A stretch of 64,000 nucleotides of DNA from JAHEJE01 sp965216335 (GCA_965216335.1 OZ244154.1:2914001-2978000), one strand, 5' to 3'. Counted from the first letter of the stretch, positions 25,985-35,900 are shown. Translations and numbers: made by a program. Notes: a model not told the origin generated them from the letters alone.

Positions 25985-27274
25985 TCAGACGAACAGATCT
26001 GTTGCGTCGAGATCGGCGATGTTGAAATTGTCGATGCGCGCGGTATCGCCGGTGCCAAAACTGAACACCACATGGTTGCCGACTTGTGAGGCCGCCGCAA
26101 TCGCCGCTGCCGCATTGGCAAAGCCGAAGTCGATGACGTCGATCTTGTCGAACCCATCCTCGAAGTCGCGGACGATGTCGTGGTCGCCATTGACCTCGAA
26201 GATGAACCGGTCGCGCGCCGCGCCGCCACGCAGGATGTCATCACCCTGGCCGCCCTGAATTAGGTCGTTGCCATTACCACCGTTGATCGTGTCTTGGCCG
26301 AATTGGCCAAAGAGCTTGTCTGCTCCAGCCCTGCCAGACAGGTAGTCATCGCCGGTATTGCCGCGCAGCACGTTGCCGGTGGCCTCGCCACGTATGTCGT
26401 CGTCGTGAATGCTTCCTCTCACGTTCTCGACGCTTGTGACAAGGTCGACGTAGTATCCCGAGGTGTCGATAATCGCGCCAAGAACCAAGTCCGCCTGAAT
26501 GCCGGTTGTTCCACCAGAGTTACCGGTGAAGAAATGGTCATTGTGGTAAGCAACCTCATCCTTTCCCCCGCCGCCGTTGATGGTGTCATTGCCAGACAAT
26601 GGCTCGAACCGGTTCGAGAACTTGTTGCCGCGCAAATCATCGGACACCTGAGTAGAGCGGATGGCTTCGATGCCGGTAATGCGGTCGATGTCACCAAATC
26701 CATCGCGAACCGTGTTGGCATTGAAATTTGCGACAACACCGTTGCGGCCGCCCAAGCCGTAGTCGCTGTTGTACTCGACCCGATCAAAACCTGTGCCGCC
26801 ATTAATGGTGTCGGCACCGGCATAGCCGCGAAAACCTTCGAAGCCGTCATTGGATGCGTTGCCACCAGTCAGCCTGTCGGCATGATTTGAGCCGAACACG
26901 CGTAGCACGTTCAAGAGCGTGTCGAACGTTCCAAAACCGTCCTGCGCCACGCCTGTCGCCAAGTTGACATTCACCCCGTTCGGCGAACTGCGATACATGA
27001 CGGTGTCGAAATCGAAAGCAAATATGCCGGCAGTCGTCCCGCCGTCGATTGTGTCATTGCCGTGACCACCAACCAGGTAATCTTCTCCTGCTCCACCGAG
27101 GATGATGTCGTTGCCGTTGCCGCCCTCGATGTAGTCACTGTTCGCCCCGCCATCCAGGGTGTCGTTCCCGTCGTGACCATAGAGTTCATCATCGCCGAGT
27201 AGGCCGTTGATTAAGTCACCTGCCCCTGTACCACCGATAATGTCTGTCGCATTTGTACCGTTGATTGTTGCCAC
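25985..27274 (-). CDS. RTX (hemolysin-type calcium-binding repeat) protein
   Basis: A 429-residue protein built of glycine- and aspartate-rich nonapeptides (GGxGxDxUx), such as GGNGNDIILGGAGEDYLVGG and GGNGNDLIQGGQGDDILRGG. They are clustered at residues 10-80, singly in the middle, and again at about 315-355. These fold as a calcium-bound parallel beta-roll after type I secretion. There is no Sec signal. The C-terminal tail (FSFGTGDTARIDNFNIADLDATDLFV) resembles type I secretion signals of this family. No enzymatic domain is visible, so it may be a surface or adhesin-like protein. The GTG at 27274 follows GAGGAAG. No type I exporter genes lie nearby. The gene stands alone between tRNA genes, suggesting acquired DNA. 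Confidence 0.9.
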   Translation of the reverse strand: MATINGTNATDIIGGTGAGDLINGLLGDDELYGHDGNDTLDGGANSDYIEGGNGNDIILGGAGEDYLVGGHGNDTIDGGTTAGIFAFDFDTVMYRSSPNGVNVNLATGVAQDGFGTFDTLLNVLRVFGSNHADRLTGGNASNDGFEGFRGYAGADTINGGTGFDRVEYNSDYGLGGRNGVVANFNANTVRDGFGDIDRITGIEAIRSTQVSDDLRGNKFSNRFEPLSGNDTINGGGGKDEVAYHNDHFFTGNSGGTTGIQADLVLGAIIDTSGYYVDLVTSVENVRGSIHDDDIRGEATGNVLRGNTGDDYLSGRAGADKLFGQFGQDTINGGNGNDLIQGGQGDDILRGGAARDRFIFEVNGDHDIVRDFEDGFDKIDVIDFGFANAAAAIAAASQVGNHVVFSFGTGDTARIDNFNIADLDATDLFV

Positions 27275-27586
27275 GTTTCTTCCTCGCACTCTTGTTGAAA
27301 TTTAAGCTCAGGATCCACTTGTCAGTTCAAGTGGAACTTGCAAACGTACATTGCATGTCGTGTGTCCGACAATGTACTTCTTTCATATCTGTTCATTGTC
27401 CACAGCTCAACCTTGGGAGGGTCGAGCAACGATTGTTGAACGATCCGTGACAAAACGTTCAAATCGCGCATTAAAAGTACTCGTGGCGCTTGGCGTCCGA
27501 GCTGCCGCATAAAATGACCAACCAGATGAGCCAGATACTCTCTTAGCTCAGCCTGCAGATCGTCCCAAAACATCTGACGACGGACA
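27275..27586. other. Upstream region of the RTX gene with two inverted repeats
   Basis: No gene is seen here. Two structures precede the RTX gene. One is an 8-bp palindrome TCCACTTG-tcagtt-CAAGTGGA at 27314-27335. The other is a hairpin at 27346-27377 made of GTACATT/AATGTAC with an inner GTCG/CGAC. Either may be an operator or a leader structure for the RTX gene. Confidence 0.45.
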
Positions 27587-27632
27587 GGTGGAGCCAGGCG
27601 GAATCGAACCGCCGACCTCTTGATTGCCATCA
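27587..27632 (-). pseudogene. 3' fragment of a tRNA gene
   Basis: On the minus strand this reads ...GGCAATCAAGAGGTCGGCGG-TTCGATT-CCGCCTGGCTCCACC. It has a perfect T-arm (GGCGG TTCGATT CCGCC) and an acceptor 3' strand, but the D-arm and 5' acceptor strand are not found and the CCA end reads CCT. It looks like the tRNA 3' half copied as an attachment site by an integrating element. The tRNA of origin cannot be named with confidence. Confidence 0.5.
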
Positions 27633-27826
27633 CTGTGATCTACGGTTTTTGGCGGTGCAATCAAATGGATGGCCGTCGAGCGCATTTCCGGTGCGGTGTC
27701 AGTCGGTGATCATGAAGAAATTGGGGCCTTAGCCGAAGTCAGCGAAATGAAGTGTGACTCATAGTGTTACGGAAATCGTGCAGATCTAAATTAATCGCCT
27801 AATATCAATGTGATAACAAAATTCTA

Positions 27827-27916
27827 TGGCGGAGAGAGAGGGATTCGAACCCTCGATACGGTTTCCCGTATACACGCGTTCCAGGCGTGCGCCTTCGACC
27901 ACTCGGCCACCTCTCC
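27827..27916 (-). tRNA. tRNA-Ser (anticodon GGA)
   Basis: A 90-base class II tRNA on the minus strand. It has acceptor GGAGAGG..., anticodon stem-loop CACGC-CTGGAAC-GCGTG, a long variable arm (TATACGGGAAACCGTA), T-arm GAGGGTTCGAATCCCTC and an encoded CCA. Confidence 0.96.
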
Positions 27917-28081
27917 ATGCCTATCAGGCTGGCGCAATATACTCGTGCCGTGCCGGTGTGCAACCGTCCTTGTCACCTAAATTTGAGCAGGATGTTTGTT
28001 TTACCGGGACACCACGGTCTTGTGCTTTGCCGTGTCCAACGCCACAATCGCGCGTACAAAAAGCCGTCTTGGGGTGTCCCA

Positions 28082-28716
<635 letters not shown>

Positions 28717-28720
<4 letters not shown>

Positions 28721-29427
28721 GGCCGTCTTTCCGGTGTCCCATCGCGCTGGCGGCCTTCGGCGACCAGGCGGGCCGTTGCGGTCTCGATCATCTCCTGCAA
28801 CTGCTTTGTATAGACCTTTCGGTTCAAGCCGGGAGCCATCGCCGGCAGGAACTCAACGACAATCCTGCCCGGATAGCGCAAGAACTTGCGCCGCGGCCAG
28901 TAAAGGCCTGAGTTGAGGGCAAAGGGCACACACGGCACATCCAGCTGTGTGTAGAGCGCAGCGGCACCGGGTTTGTAGTCCGGCTCGGCATCGGGCGCGC
29001 GCCGCGTGCCCTCCGGGAAGATCAGGATCTGCCGGCCCTGCGCCACCGCTTCGCGGGCATGGCCGACCATTTTTTTCAGGGCGCTGGCACCGGCACCGCG
29101 ATGCACCGGGATCATCTTGAACTTCAGTGCGAACCAGCCGAACAGGGGAATGAATGTCAATTCCCGCTTCAGCACCACGGCCGGATCGCTGAACAACGGC
29201 AGCAGTGCGAAGATTTCCCACAAGGATTGATGCTTGCCGGCCACCAGGGCTGCACCGCTTGGAATGTGCTCGCGCCCGCGCACTTCCATTTCGACACCGG
29301 CCAGCACCCGCAACCACCACAACGATGCCCGCGACCAGGCTTTGAGAGCCGCCATCGACCACGCGCGTGGTGTGACGAGGAACATCGCCCCACACACCAG
29401 AAAGGCGACGAGGTTAAGATAGAACAC
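28717..29427 (-). CDS. plsC: 1-acyl-sn-glycerol-3-phosphate acyltransferase
   Basis: A PlsC-type acyltransferase making phosphatidic acid from lysophosphatidic acid at the inner membrane. The catalytic block is KHQSLWE (HX4E variant usual in alphaproteobacteria), with the glycerophosphate-binding FPEGTRR and an N-terminal membrane anchor. Starting at GTG 29427 truncates the usual LRSLAFNIVFYLN head. That head is present in frame up to a CTG at 29460, which has GGAAAGG eight bases upstream, so a rare CTG start is plausible. It follows ftsX by 21-53 bases on the same strand. Confidence 0.88.
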
Positions 29428-29480
29428 GATGTTGAAGGCCAGCGAGCGCAGAAAGATCAGGGGTCTTGCCTTTCCGTATT

Positions 29481-30416
29481 TCAGAATATCGAACGCAGAA
29501 TGCGTGCTGTCGCCAGCCGCGCCGTCATCAGGCAGATCAGCGTCGCCAGCACCGGCACCAATGTCAACAGTGCATAGCCCTGCAGGGCCTGCGCTTCGGT
29601 GCTGATCAGCATGGCGCGGACTTCGGTGGCAATCTCCGATGGCCCGCCGACGTAACCAAAGACGATGAACAAGGCAAAGACTGCAAGCCCGGCAAGGAAC
29701 CCGATCAGGCCGGCCCGCAATCCCGCCCTGAAGAAGCGGCTTTCGACCTGCCGGGCGATAAAGTGATCACGGGCGCCGACGAGATACAACACCTCGATCG
29801 TTTCGCGGTTAGCTTCCAGTGCCGTACGGGTGGCATAGATCACCAGGCCGACGGCCGACCCGGCGATGATGGCCAGGACACAAATGCCGAGCCACTTCAG
29901 CGTGGATGCCATGGTCGTCAGTTCCTCCTGCCAGCGCCGGTGGGTATCGAGGCTGGCATTCGGCAACTCGGCCTTCAGTCGGGCGGTGATGGCTGCGAAA
30001 TCCGGTGGGTTATCCTGGTCGACCGTCAGGGTAAGAAGCCTCGGGATCGGCAATTCGTCCAGGATGTCGGCACGTCCCAGCCAGGGTTCAAGAAGATCCT
30101 CGGCCTGATTCCGTGACAGCGCCTCCACCGAAACAATGCCGGGAAAACCCTCGAACAGCTTTTTTGCCGTCTCGGTATCGGCGTCGGCATCGCGTCCCTC
30201 GGCCGGCAGGATCTGAACCGTCGCCTGTCCGGAAATCTGCGACGTCCAACGCTCCACCGCGCGCTCGACCAGCAATAGACTGCCAGCCGCCAGCGTTGAC
30301 AGAAAACACATGACCGACATGGCGATGATCAAGGTTCGCAGCGGCGCCGGCGCTGCCGGTATGACCGGATTGCGCCTGCTGGCCGCATCGCCTGCCGATT
30401 GTCCGCCCGACGTCAT
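29481..30416 (-). CDS. ftsX: Cell division protein FtsX-like permease
   Basis: A 311-residue protein with four predicted membrane helices (about 28-50, 172-192, 225-250 and 280-300) and a periplasmic loop after the first. This is the FtsX layout. FtsX partners FtsE in the divisome and activates cell wall hydrolases. The sequence ANRETIEVLYLVGARDHFIARQ is the hallmark cytoplasmic loop. Its ATG overlaps the ftsE stop by 4 bases. Confidence 0.9.
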   Translation of the reverse strand: MTSGGQSAGDAASRRNPVIPAAPAPLRTLIIAMSVMCFLSTLAAGSLLLVERAVERWTSQISGQATVQILPAEGRDADADTETAKKLFEGFPGIVSVEALSRNQAEDLLEPWLGRADILDELPIPRLLTLTVDQDNPPDFAAITARLKAELPNASLDTHRRWQEELTTMASTLKWLGICVLAIIAGSAVGLVIYATRTALEANRETIEVLYLVGARDHFIARQVESRFFRAGLRAGLIGFLAGLAVFALFIVFGYVGGPSEIATEVRAMLISTEAQALQGYALLTLVPVLATLICLMTARLATARILRSIF

Positions 30417-31072
30417 GCCTCAACCCGCAACTGCCCGCCGTCGAGCTGCATCACGCCTGCCTTGGCCTGAGAGATCAGATGAGTGTCGTGGGTTGCGATG
30501 ACCACGGTCGTGCCCTGGCGGTTCATTTCAACAAACAGCCGCAGCAGACGGCGTGCCAGCGCCGGGTCGACGTTCCCCGTGGGCTCGTCGGCCAGCAGCA
30601 GCCGCGGCTGCGCGATGACCGCCCGGGCTATTGCCGCGCGTTGTTTCTCGCCCCCGGACAGCACCACCGGATAGGCTGCGGCATGCCCGTCCAATCCGAC
30701 CCACGCCAGAAGTTCCATAACGTCGGACTTGTAGTCCGCAAGACGCTTGCCCGCGACCCTGAGCGGCAGCGCCACATTTTCGAAGACGGTCAGGTGATCA
30801 AGCAACCGGAACTCCTGGAAAACCACACCGATTTCCCGCCGCAGTCCGGGCAGTTCCTCGCGTGGCAGCGTCGCCACGTCACGGCCGAGCAGCGTGATCA
30901 GGCCTCGCGTCGGCCTGAGCGCCAGGAACAGCAGTTTCAGCAGCGACGACTTGCCGGCGCCGGACGGGCCCGTCAGGAACTGGAATGTCCCCGGCGCCAG
31001 CTCGAAATCGATGTCGCGCAGCACTTCCGGGCCGGTTCCATAGCGCAGTCCAACGTTCTCAAAGCGGATCAC
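30413..31072 (-). CDS. ftsE: Cell division ATP-binding protein FtsE
   Basis: A 219-residue ABC ATPase. Walker A GPSGAGKSS, Q-loop VVFQEFRLLDHLTVFEN, signature LSGGEKQR, Walker B LLLADEP and H-loop IATHD are intact. FRLLDHLTVFENVALPL and the short length are typical of FtsE. First gene of ftsE-ftsX-plsC. Divergent from the zinc-ribbon gene across about 185 bases. Confidence 0.93.
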   Translation of the reverse strand: MIRFENVGLRYGTGPEVLRDIDFELAPGTFQFLTGPSGAGKSSLLKLLFLALRPTRGLITLLGRDVATLPREELPGLRREIGVVFQEFRLLDHLTVFENVALPLRVAGKRLADYKSDVMELLAWVGLDGHAAAYPVVLSGGEKQRAAIARAVIAQPRLLLADEPTGNVDPALARRLLRLFVEMNRQGTTVVIATHDTHLISQAKAGVMQLDGGQLRVEA

Positions 31073-31257
31073 CTTTGTCCACTCTCCATGATCATGATGT
31101 TAGTGCGGCACCCCGTGGCCATGGCTGCTTTTTGCATTGCCTGCAACGATCTTTACGCGCCATTAACCCTAAATCTGCTTAGATTTCAGCGGTTTTCCAA
31201 GCCGGGGCGCCGGTTGACCGGCGCGCTCAGCGAATCACCCTGGACCCTTGCCGGATC

Positions 31258-32031
31258 ATGATAATATCCTGTCCTTCATGTGCAACACGCTATGACCTCG
31301 CGCCGCAGCAGATCGCCGATGATGGTTCCGTCATCAGATGTGCCTCGTGCGGCCACAGCTGGCTTGAAGCGAGCGCCATCGAAGTCATAGACATTTCGCC
31401 GAAGCCGCGCCTGGCGCTGGACGGGCCGTCGCCATCGCTCGATGACCAATTGCCCGTACTGGTCGAAGATCTCGAGGACGACAGCGACCCGGTCGATGTC
31501 GACTATGAGACCCGCCGCATCGCCGCCGCCGCGGCGCGGGCGCAAAAGGAATCGGCCGAGCGCCGGCGAAACCGCCGCGCCAAGACCGCCGGGTGGTGCG
31601 CCCTGGCAGGCGCTATCTCGGCCAGCCTGACCGCACTCTACCTGTTCCCGGCACATGTCGTGCGCCATGCTCCCGGTGCGGCGCTGGCGTACCAGAAGCT
31701 GGGCATACCGGTCAGCCTTGCGGAGTTCGAAATCCGCAACGTCGACCAGCAGCATCTGCTAAGCGACGGAACGCGGGTCTTTGCCCTGCGCGGCGAGGTG
31801 GCCAACGTTTCAGGCAAACCGCTGAAGGTCCCGGCGTTGCGCTTTATCATCAAGGATGAACGGCGCCGCGAAGTCTATGCCTGGACGCTGGCAGGCGTTG
31901 CCGGCAAGGCGCTGGAACCATCGCAGGTCACGACGTTCGTCACCCGCATCGCCGAACCACCGGAAACTGCGGATGAAGTCGAGATTCGCTTTGCCCAGGC
32001 AAATGAAATCGGGTCAAATGCACAGCCATGA
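31258..32031 (+). CDS. Zinc-ribbon (MJ0042-type) membrane protein
   Basis: A 257-residue protein. The N-terminal zinc ribbon is CPSCATRYDL...IRCASCGHSW (two CxxC pairs, residues 5-34). Next come an acidic linker, a basic patch (RRRNRRAKTAG) and one membrane helix at about 113-132. The periplasmic C-terminal part resembles the DUF3426 domain (LRGEVANVSGKPLKVPALRF...). Such proteins lie next to ftsE-ftsX and hpt in many alphaproteobacteria; the function is not known. Overlaps hpt by 4 bases. Confidence 0.85.
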   Translation: MIISCPSCATRYDLAPQQIADDGSVIRCASCGHSWLEASAIEVIDISPKPRLALDGPSPSLDDQLPVLVEDLEDDSDPVDVDYETRRIAAAAARAQKESAERRRNRRAKTAGWCALAGAISASLTALYLFPAHVVRHAPGAALAYQKLGIPVSLAEFEIRNVDQQHLLSDGTRVFALRGEVANVSGKPLKVPALRFIIKDERRREVYAWTLAGVAGKALEPSQVTTFVTRIAEPPETADEVEIRFAQANEIGSNAQP

Positions 32032-32576
32032 CGGCTGTGAAGATCAACGGACATCATATCGAGATACTCTTCGACGAACGGACCATAGCGGACCGCGTCG
32101 CCGAGATTGCCGAAAGCGTTGCCGCCAAGAACCCCGACCGTCTGCTGGTGGTGCCCGTCCTGAAGGGCAGTTTTATTTTCGCCGCCGATCTGTTGCGGGC
32201 CTTCCACAGGGCCGGCCTGCTGCCCGAGGTCGACTTCATGATGCTGGCCAGCTACCGCGACCAGACGGTGTCGTCCGGCCGGGTTGAAGTGCTGCGCGAC
32301 ATCCACACCGACGTGGCGGGCCGCGATGTGCTGCTGATCGACGATATTTTGGAATCGGGCCGCACCCTGGCCTTTGCCAAGGACCTGTTGGCAGCCCGCG
32401 GAGCGGCACGGGTGTTTACCGCCGTCCTTCTTGACAAACCCGGCCACCGCGCTGCCGACATATCTGCCGACTTCAAGGGCTTCGACTGTCCGGACAAGTT
32501 TGTTGTCGGATATGGCATGGACATGGCGCATGCCTACCGCGAACTGCCGTTCGTCGGCTACGTGACCAATCCGTAG
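32028..32576 (+). CDS. hpt: Hypoxanthine phosphoribosyltransferase
   Basis: A 182-residue purine salvage enzyme joining hypoxanthine (or guanine) to PRPP. The PRPP-binding motif is VLLIDDILESGRTL, the pyrophosphate loop VLKGSFIF and the base-binding region KFVVGYGMDMAHAYRELPFVG. Normal length. Its ATG overlaps the stop of the zinc-ribbon gene, so the two are coupled. Confidence 0.95.
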   Translation: MTAVKINGHHIEILFDERTIADRVAEIAESVAAKNPDRLLVVPVLKGSFIFAADLLRAFHRAGLLPEVDFMMLASYRDQTVSSGRVEVLRDIHTDVAGRDVLLIDDILESGRTLAFAKDLLAARGAARVFTAVLLDKPGHRAADISADFKGFDCPDKFVVGYGMDMAHAYRELPFVGYVTNP

Positions 32577-32628
32577 GGCCCGGACCCTAGATTTCATTGT
32601 TGGGCGTTCGTCCATCGCAGGTGATCCC

Positions 32629-33939
32629 ATGAGCCGTTATGACTTGCTCACAGCCAACGACGTCGAAGGTGCATATCCGCAATCCTACTATGCGGCCACG
32701 GCAACGCCGCTGGATCCGTTCCCGATGTTGCAGGACCGCGTTGACTGCGACGTCTGCATTATCGGGGCCGGCTACACCGGCCTGTCAGCGGCTCTGCATC
32801 TGGCGCAGGCCGGTGTCGATGTGGTGCTGCTTGAGGCTCACCGTGTGGGTTGGGGAGCGTCCGGACGCAATGGCGGGCAGGCCGGCACCGGCCAGCGCGT
32901 CGGCATCGGCGAGTTACAGCGTCAATACGGCCGCGACACCGCACGCACGCTGTGGCGGATCGCGGAAGATGCCAAGGTGCTCGTCAAGCAGCTGATCAGC
33001 GAACATGACATCGACTGCAGTTACAAGCCCGGCGATCTGCACTGCATGCACAAGGCGCGTTACCTGGACGGTGCCAAGCGCTACGTCGACCTGCTCAACC
33101 GGGATTACGACTACCCGGCAATCCGTTTCGTGCCGCGCGAGGAGATGCGCGAGATGCTCGGGACCGATGCCTACCACGGCGGTACTCTGGACAGCGGCGC
33201 CGGGCATCTGCATCCGCTGAATTTCGCCCTCGGTCTGGCGCGCGCCGCGCGGGATGCCGGTGTGCGCATATTCGAGGCCTCGCGGGTCGAAAGCTACACC
33301 GCCGGTTCCCCATGCCGGATCGCGACCAAACAGGGACGTGTTTCGGCACAAACCCTGGTGCTCGCCTGCAACGGTTACCTCGGCGGACTCGACAGCAGGG
33401 TGGCCGCCCGCGTCATGCCGATCAACAACTTCATTATCGCCACCGAACCGCTCGGCAAGGACGGCGCGCGGGCCCTGATCCGCGATGATATCGCTGTGTC
33501 GGATTCGCGCTTCGTCATCAACTACTACCGACTGTCGGATGACAACCGCCTGCTGTTCGGCGGCGGAGAGAACTACGGTTACAAGTTTCCCTCTGACATC
33601 AAGTCCTTCGTGCGCCGCCCGATGCTCGAGATCTATCCGCAACTGAAAGAGGCCCGCATCGACTACGGCTGGGGCGGCACGCTGGCCATCACCATGAACC
33701 GCCTGCCACACATCGCCCGGCTCGGCGCCAATGTTGTGACGTCGTCGGGATATTCCGGCCAGGGCGTCACACTGGCCACCATGGCCGGTAAACTGCTCTG
33801 CCAAACCATCACCGGCACTTCACCCGGCTTCGATGCAATGGCCAAGCTGCCGACCCCGAAATTCCCAGGCGGCACCCTCATGCGATCCCCCCTGCTGGCC
33901 CTGGCAATGACCTGGTACGCCCTGCGGGATCGCATGTGA
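32629..33939 (+). CDS. FAD-dependent oxidoreductase (gamma-glutamylputrescine oxidase-like)
   Basis: A 436-residue DAO-family flavoprotein. The FAD motif is CIIGAGYTGLSAALHLAQAG with the E of VVLLEA, followed by WGASGRNGGQ, diagnostic of PuuB/OrdL-like amine oxidases. The C-terminal YSGQGVTLATMAGKLL is the second flavin contact. It probably oxidises a secondary or polyamine-derived amine; the actual substrate is uncertain and no other puu genes are here. A strong stem-loop follows about 38 bases after its stop. Confidence 0.88.
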   Translation: MSRYDLLTANDVEGAYPQSYYAATATPLDPFPMLQDRVDCDVCIIGAGYTGLSAALHLAQAGVDVVLLEAHRVGWGASGRNGGQAGTGQRVGIGELQRQYGRDTARTLWRIAEDAKVLVKQLISEHDIDCSYKPGDLHCMHKARYLDGAKRYVDLLNRDYDYPAIRFVPREEMREMLGTDAYHGGTLDSGAGHLHPLNFALGLARAARDAGVRIFEASRVESYTAGSPCRIATKQGRVSAQTLVLACNGYLGGLDSRVAARVMPINNFIIATEPLGKDGARALIRDDIAVSDSRFVINYYRLSDDNRLLFGGGENYGYKFPSDIKSFVRRPMLEIYPQLKEARIDYGWGGTLAITMNRLPHIARLGANVVTSSGYSGQGVTLATMAGKLLCQTITGTSPGFDAMAKLPTPKFPGGTLMRSPLLALAMTWYALRDRM

Positions 33940-33976
33940 CCGCACACATCAGGTGACATTGCAGCCAGGGAAAGAA

Positions 33977-34005
33977 AAAGGGCCAGCGCAAACCGCTGAC
34001 CCTTT
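33977..34005 (-). terminator. Terminator of tRNA-Pro (possibly bidirectional)
   Basis: A 12-bp stem, AAAGGGCCAGCG against CGCTGACCCTTT, with loop CAAAC. On the minus strand the one mismatch becomes a G-U pair and the stem is followed by TTTTTCTTT, a good terminator for tRNA-Pro. It could also end the FAD oxidoreductase transcript from the other side. Confidence 0.75.
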
Positions 34006-34014
34006 CGCCTTCAT

Positions 34015-34091
34015 TGGTCGGAGTGGCGAGATTTGAACTCACGACCCCCTGCTCCCGAAGCAGGTGCGCTACCAGGCTGCGCTACACTCCG
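34015..34091 (-). tRNA. tRNA-Pro (anticodon CGG)
   Basis: 77 bases on the minus strand, starting CGGAGTGTAGCGCAG. The anticodon stem-loop is CCTGC-TTCGGGA-GCAGG, the T-arm CGTGAGTTCAAATCTCG-type and CCA is encoded. Confidence 0.96.
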
Positions 34092-34106
34092 ATGAAATTC
34101 GGGCGG

Positions 34107-34135
34107 GTTATACTCCTGAGGCTTTGAAGCTGCAA
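34107..34135 (-). promoter_or_regulatory. Promoter of tRNA-Pro
   Basis: On the minus strand, TTGCAG (-35), 17 bases, TATAAC (-10). The -10 ends about 16 bases before the tRNA 5' end, a suitable distance for a short leader. Confidence 0.6.
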
Positions 34136-34242
34136 GCCGGTTGTGTGCACAACCAGCAATCTGTGCACTTTTGTGCGCTTGCACCATTGCGGATGGCACC
34201 AGTTGTGACTATCTTGCGCCGCGCCTGAACAGAGCAGTGTGA

Positions 34243-34317
34243 TGGGGCGTGGCCAAGTGGTAAGGCAGCGGCTTTTGGTGCCGCCATTCGCAGGTTCGAA
34301 TCCTGCCGCCCCAGCCA
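34243..34317 (+). tRNA. tRNA-Gln (anticodon TTG)
   Basis: 75 bases from TGGGGCGTGGCCAAG to the encoded CCA. The anticodon loop is CTTTTGGT-like with TTG, the T-arm GCAGGTTCGAATCCTGC and the acceptor pairs TGGGGCG with CGCCCCA. Decayed mobile-element sequence begins about 250 bases downstream. Confidence 0.96.
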
Positions 34318-34565
34318 ACCGTTCTGCGAAGTTTGCCCCGAGTTTCGGACACCAGAGAATCCAGCGACATTTCCGTAGGTTAGCCGCCGCTTATTGAGAA
34401 CCGGCGCTGAATTGCCTCTCTCTGGAGGCCAATTCGCGCGTTTTGCGCCCGGACTTCTCCGTTCACCAATTTCGCGACATGCTGTCGGGAGCGATGGCCA
34501 GCTGGCCACGACCCATTTCAGTGGTCAACTGATTGCAGTTGAGTGCCGGCGTCAGGCTGACTCAT

Positions 34566-34979
34566 TCACGAGGAAGAGAGTAGCGCTTGACGTTGCTCAG
34601 TCCAGTCGAGAGGTAACGGTCGGTTGGCCTTGAGGCGTTCCGATGTCGAGGTAATGGCCTGATGACCATCCAGGATCATCTGGGCGATATCCGGAGCAGG
34701 GAATGCGAGGCTGAGGGAACGGCTGACTTCGGAAACCTGACGCTCTTCCTTTTCTGCGATCTCGGCGATGGTTCGGTTGCGGCCTGACTTGAGGTCCTCG
34801 AACCATCTATGCGCATCCGAAACAATCCTTACAAGCTCTGCGCAGACGGAAGGCCTGCTTGTCTCAACCTCACCGACGATCAGCTTAACTTGCTTGCCGC
34901 ATCGAAGCCGCTTTGCTTCAACCATGATCGGAATGGCGAATTCTGCGGTTGCATCATCATGTGATATCCCGCTTGCCAA
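34566..34979 (-). pseudogene. Remnant of a site-specific recombinase (C-terminal part)
   Basis: Only a C-terminal tail of about 120 residues remains. AHRWFEDLKSGRNRTIAEIA, then VSEVSRSLSLAFPAPDIAQ and MILDGHQ match the end of serine recombinases (resolvase/invertase with long C-terminal region) common in alphaproteobacterial islands. The catalytic resolvase domain and middle domain are missing. Its 5' side ends where an IS481-type transposase fragment begins on the other strand, which looks like the break point. Confidence 0.7.
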
Positions 34980-35623
34980 AAACTGAAGGCGACAAGCCGA
35001 AGACGCGGTTCAAAGCCTATCCGATTGGGTACTTCCACGTCGACATTGCCGAAGTGCGCACAGCCGAAGGCAAGCTGCACATGTTCGTTGCCATTGACCG
35101 GACATCCAAATTCGCTTTCGTGGAACTGCATGAGAGGGCCACCAGGCGGGTTGCCGGCAACTTTCTGCGTCACCTGATCGAGGCAGTACCCTACAATATC
35201 CATACTTTCCTCACCGACAACGGCACCCAGTTCACCACGCCCGGCAATGCAGCCTCGGCGGCACCACTTATCAGAGAGGCCCTCGACAAGGGTGAACCGG
35301 TTTGGGCACATTCCTTTGAACTCGCCTGCGCAGAGCACTACATCGATCACCGGCTCACAAAGCCCACCCATCCCTGGACCAACGACCAGGTGGAGCGAAT
35401 GAACCAAACTCTGAAAGAGGCAACTGTCAAGCGTTACTTCTATGACACCCACGATCAGCTCAGAGAACATCTCAGAGCCTTTGTGGAAGCCTACAACTAT
35501 GGCAAGCGGCTCAAAACTCTGAAGGGCCTAACGCCGTTTGAGTTCATCGCAAAGTGCTGGACAAATGAGCCCGAACGATTCAACAAATCACCATTCCATC
35601 ACTCCGCGGGACTGAACATTTAG
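34949..35623 (+). pseudogene. IS481-type transposase, 5'-truncated
   Basis: The integrase-core half of an IS481-family DDE transposase. The catalytic acids are Asp in FHVDIAEV, Asp in FLTDNGTQF and Glu in NDQVERMNQTLKEAT. The C-terminal KTLKGLTPFEFIAK and FNKSPFHHSAGLN are typical. The N-terminal helix-turn-helix half (about 100 residues) is absent; recognisable sequence starts at SRLPKTEGDKPK (about 34970). No intact terminal repeats were found. Probably inactive. Confidence 0.85.
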
Positions 35624-35900
35624 TGCCCCGAAGCCGACCGATTTGCCCGGTCACGCCTTGATGTCAGGGCGGTCCACTTGTCAGAAAAGTCAAACGGCAA
35701 TACCGCTGGTAACAAGCGGACAAGGGTTCGCGCTGGAATATGCTTTGTTCAAGAATTGCCTGTAAATGCCAACAATTGCGCACTGGGATCGGCAAAACGG
35801 GTTTGATCCATCGCAATGGCAGCTTCACAGTGTTGTGGCACCTGATGACGAGCTGGCGTACCGGCCAGCTTCCGCGGAAACAACTAGCTGGGCGCCTGTG

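Noticed and set aside
34082..34509. Open frames across tRNA-Gln and its downstream flank (GRQDSNLRMAAPK-like).
   Set aside because: Again the antisense reading of a tRNA; no independent support as protein.
35766..35900. A 45-codon in-frame extension of phoB upstream of 35901.
   Set aside because: The extension has no likeness to PhoB, and homologues start at the MPVNVLVVDDE position.
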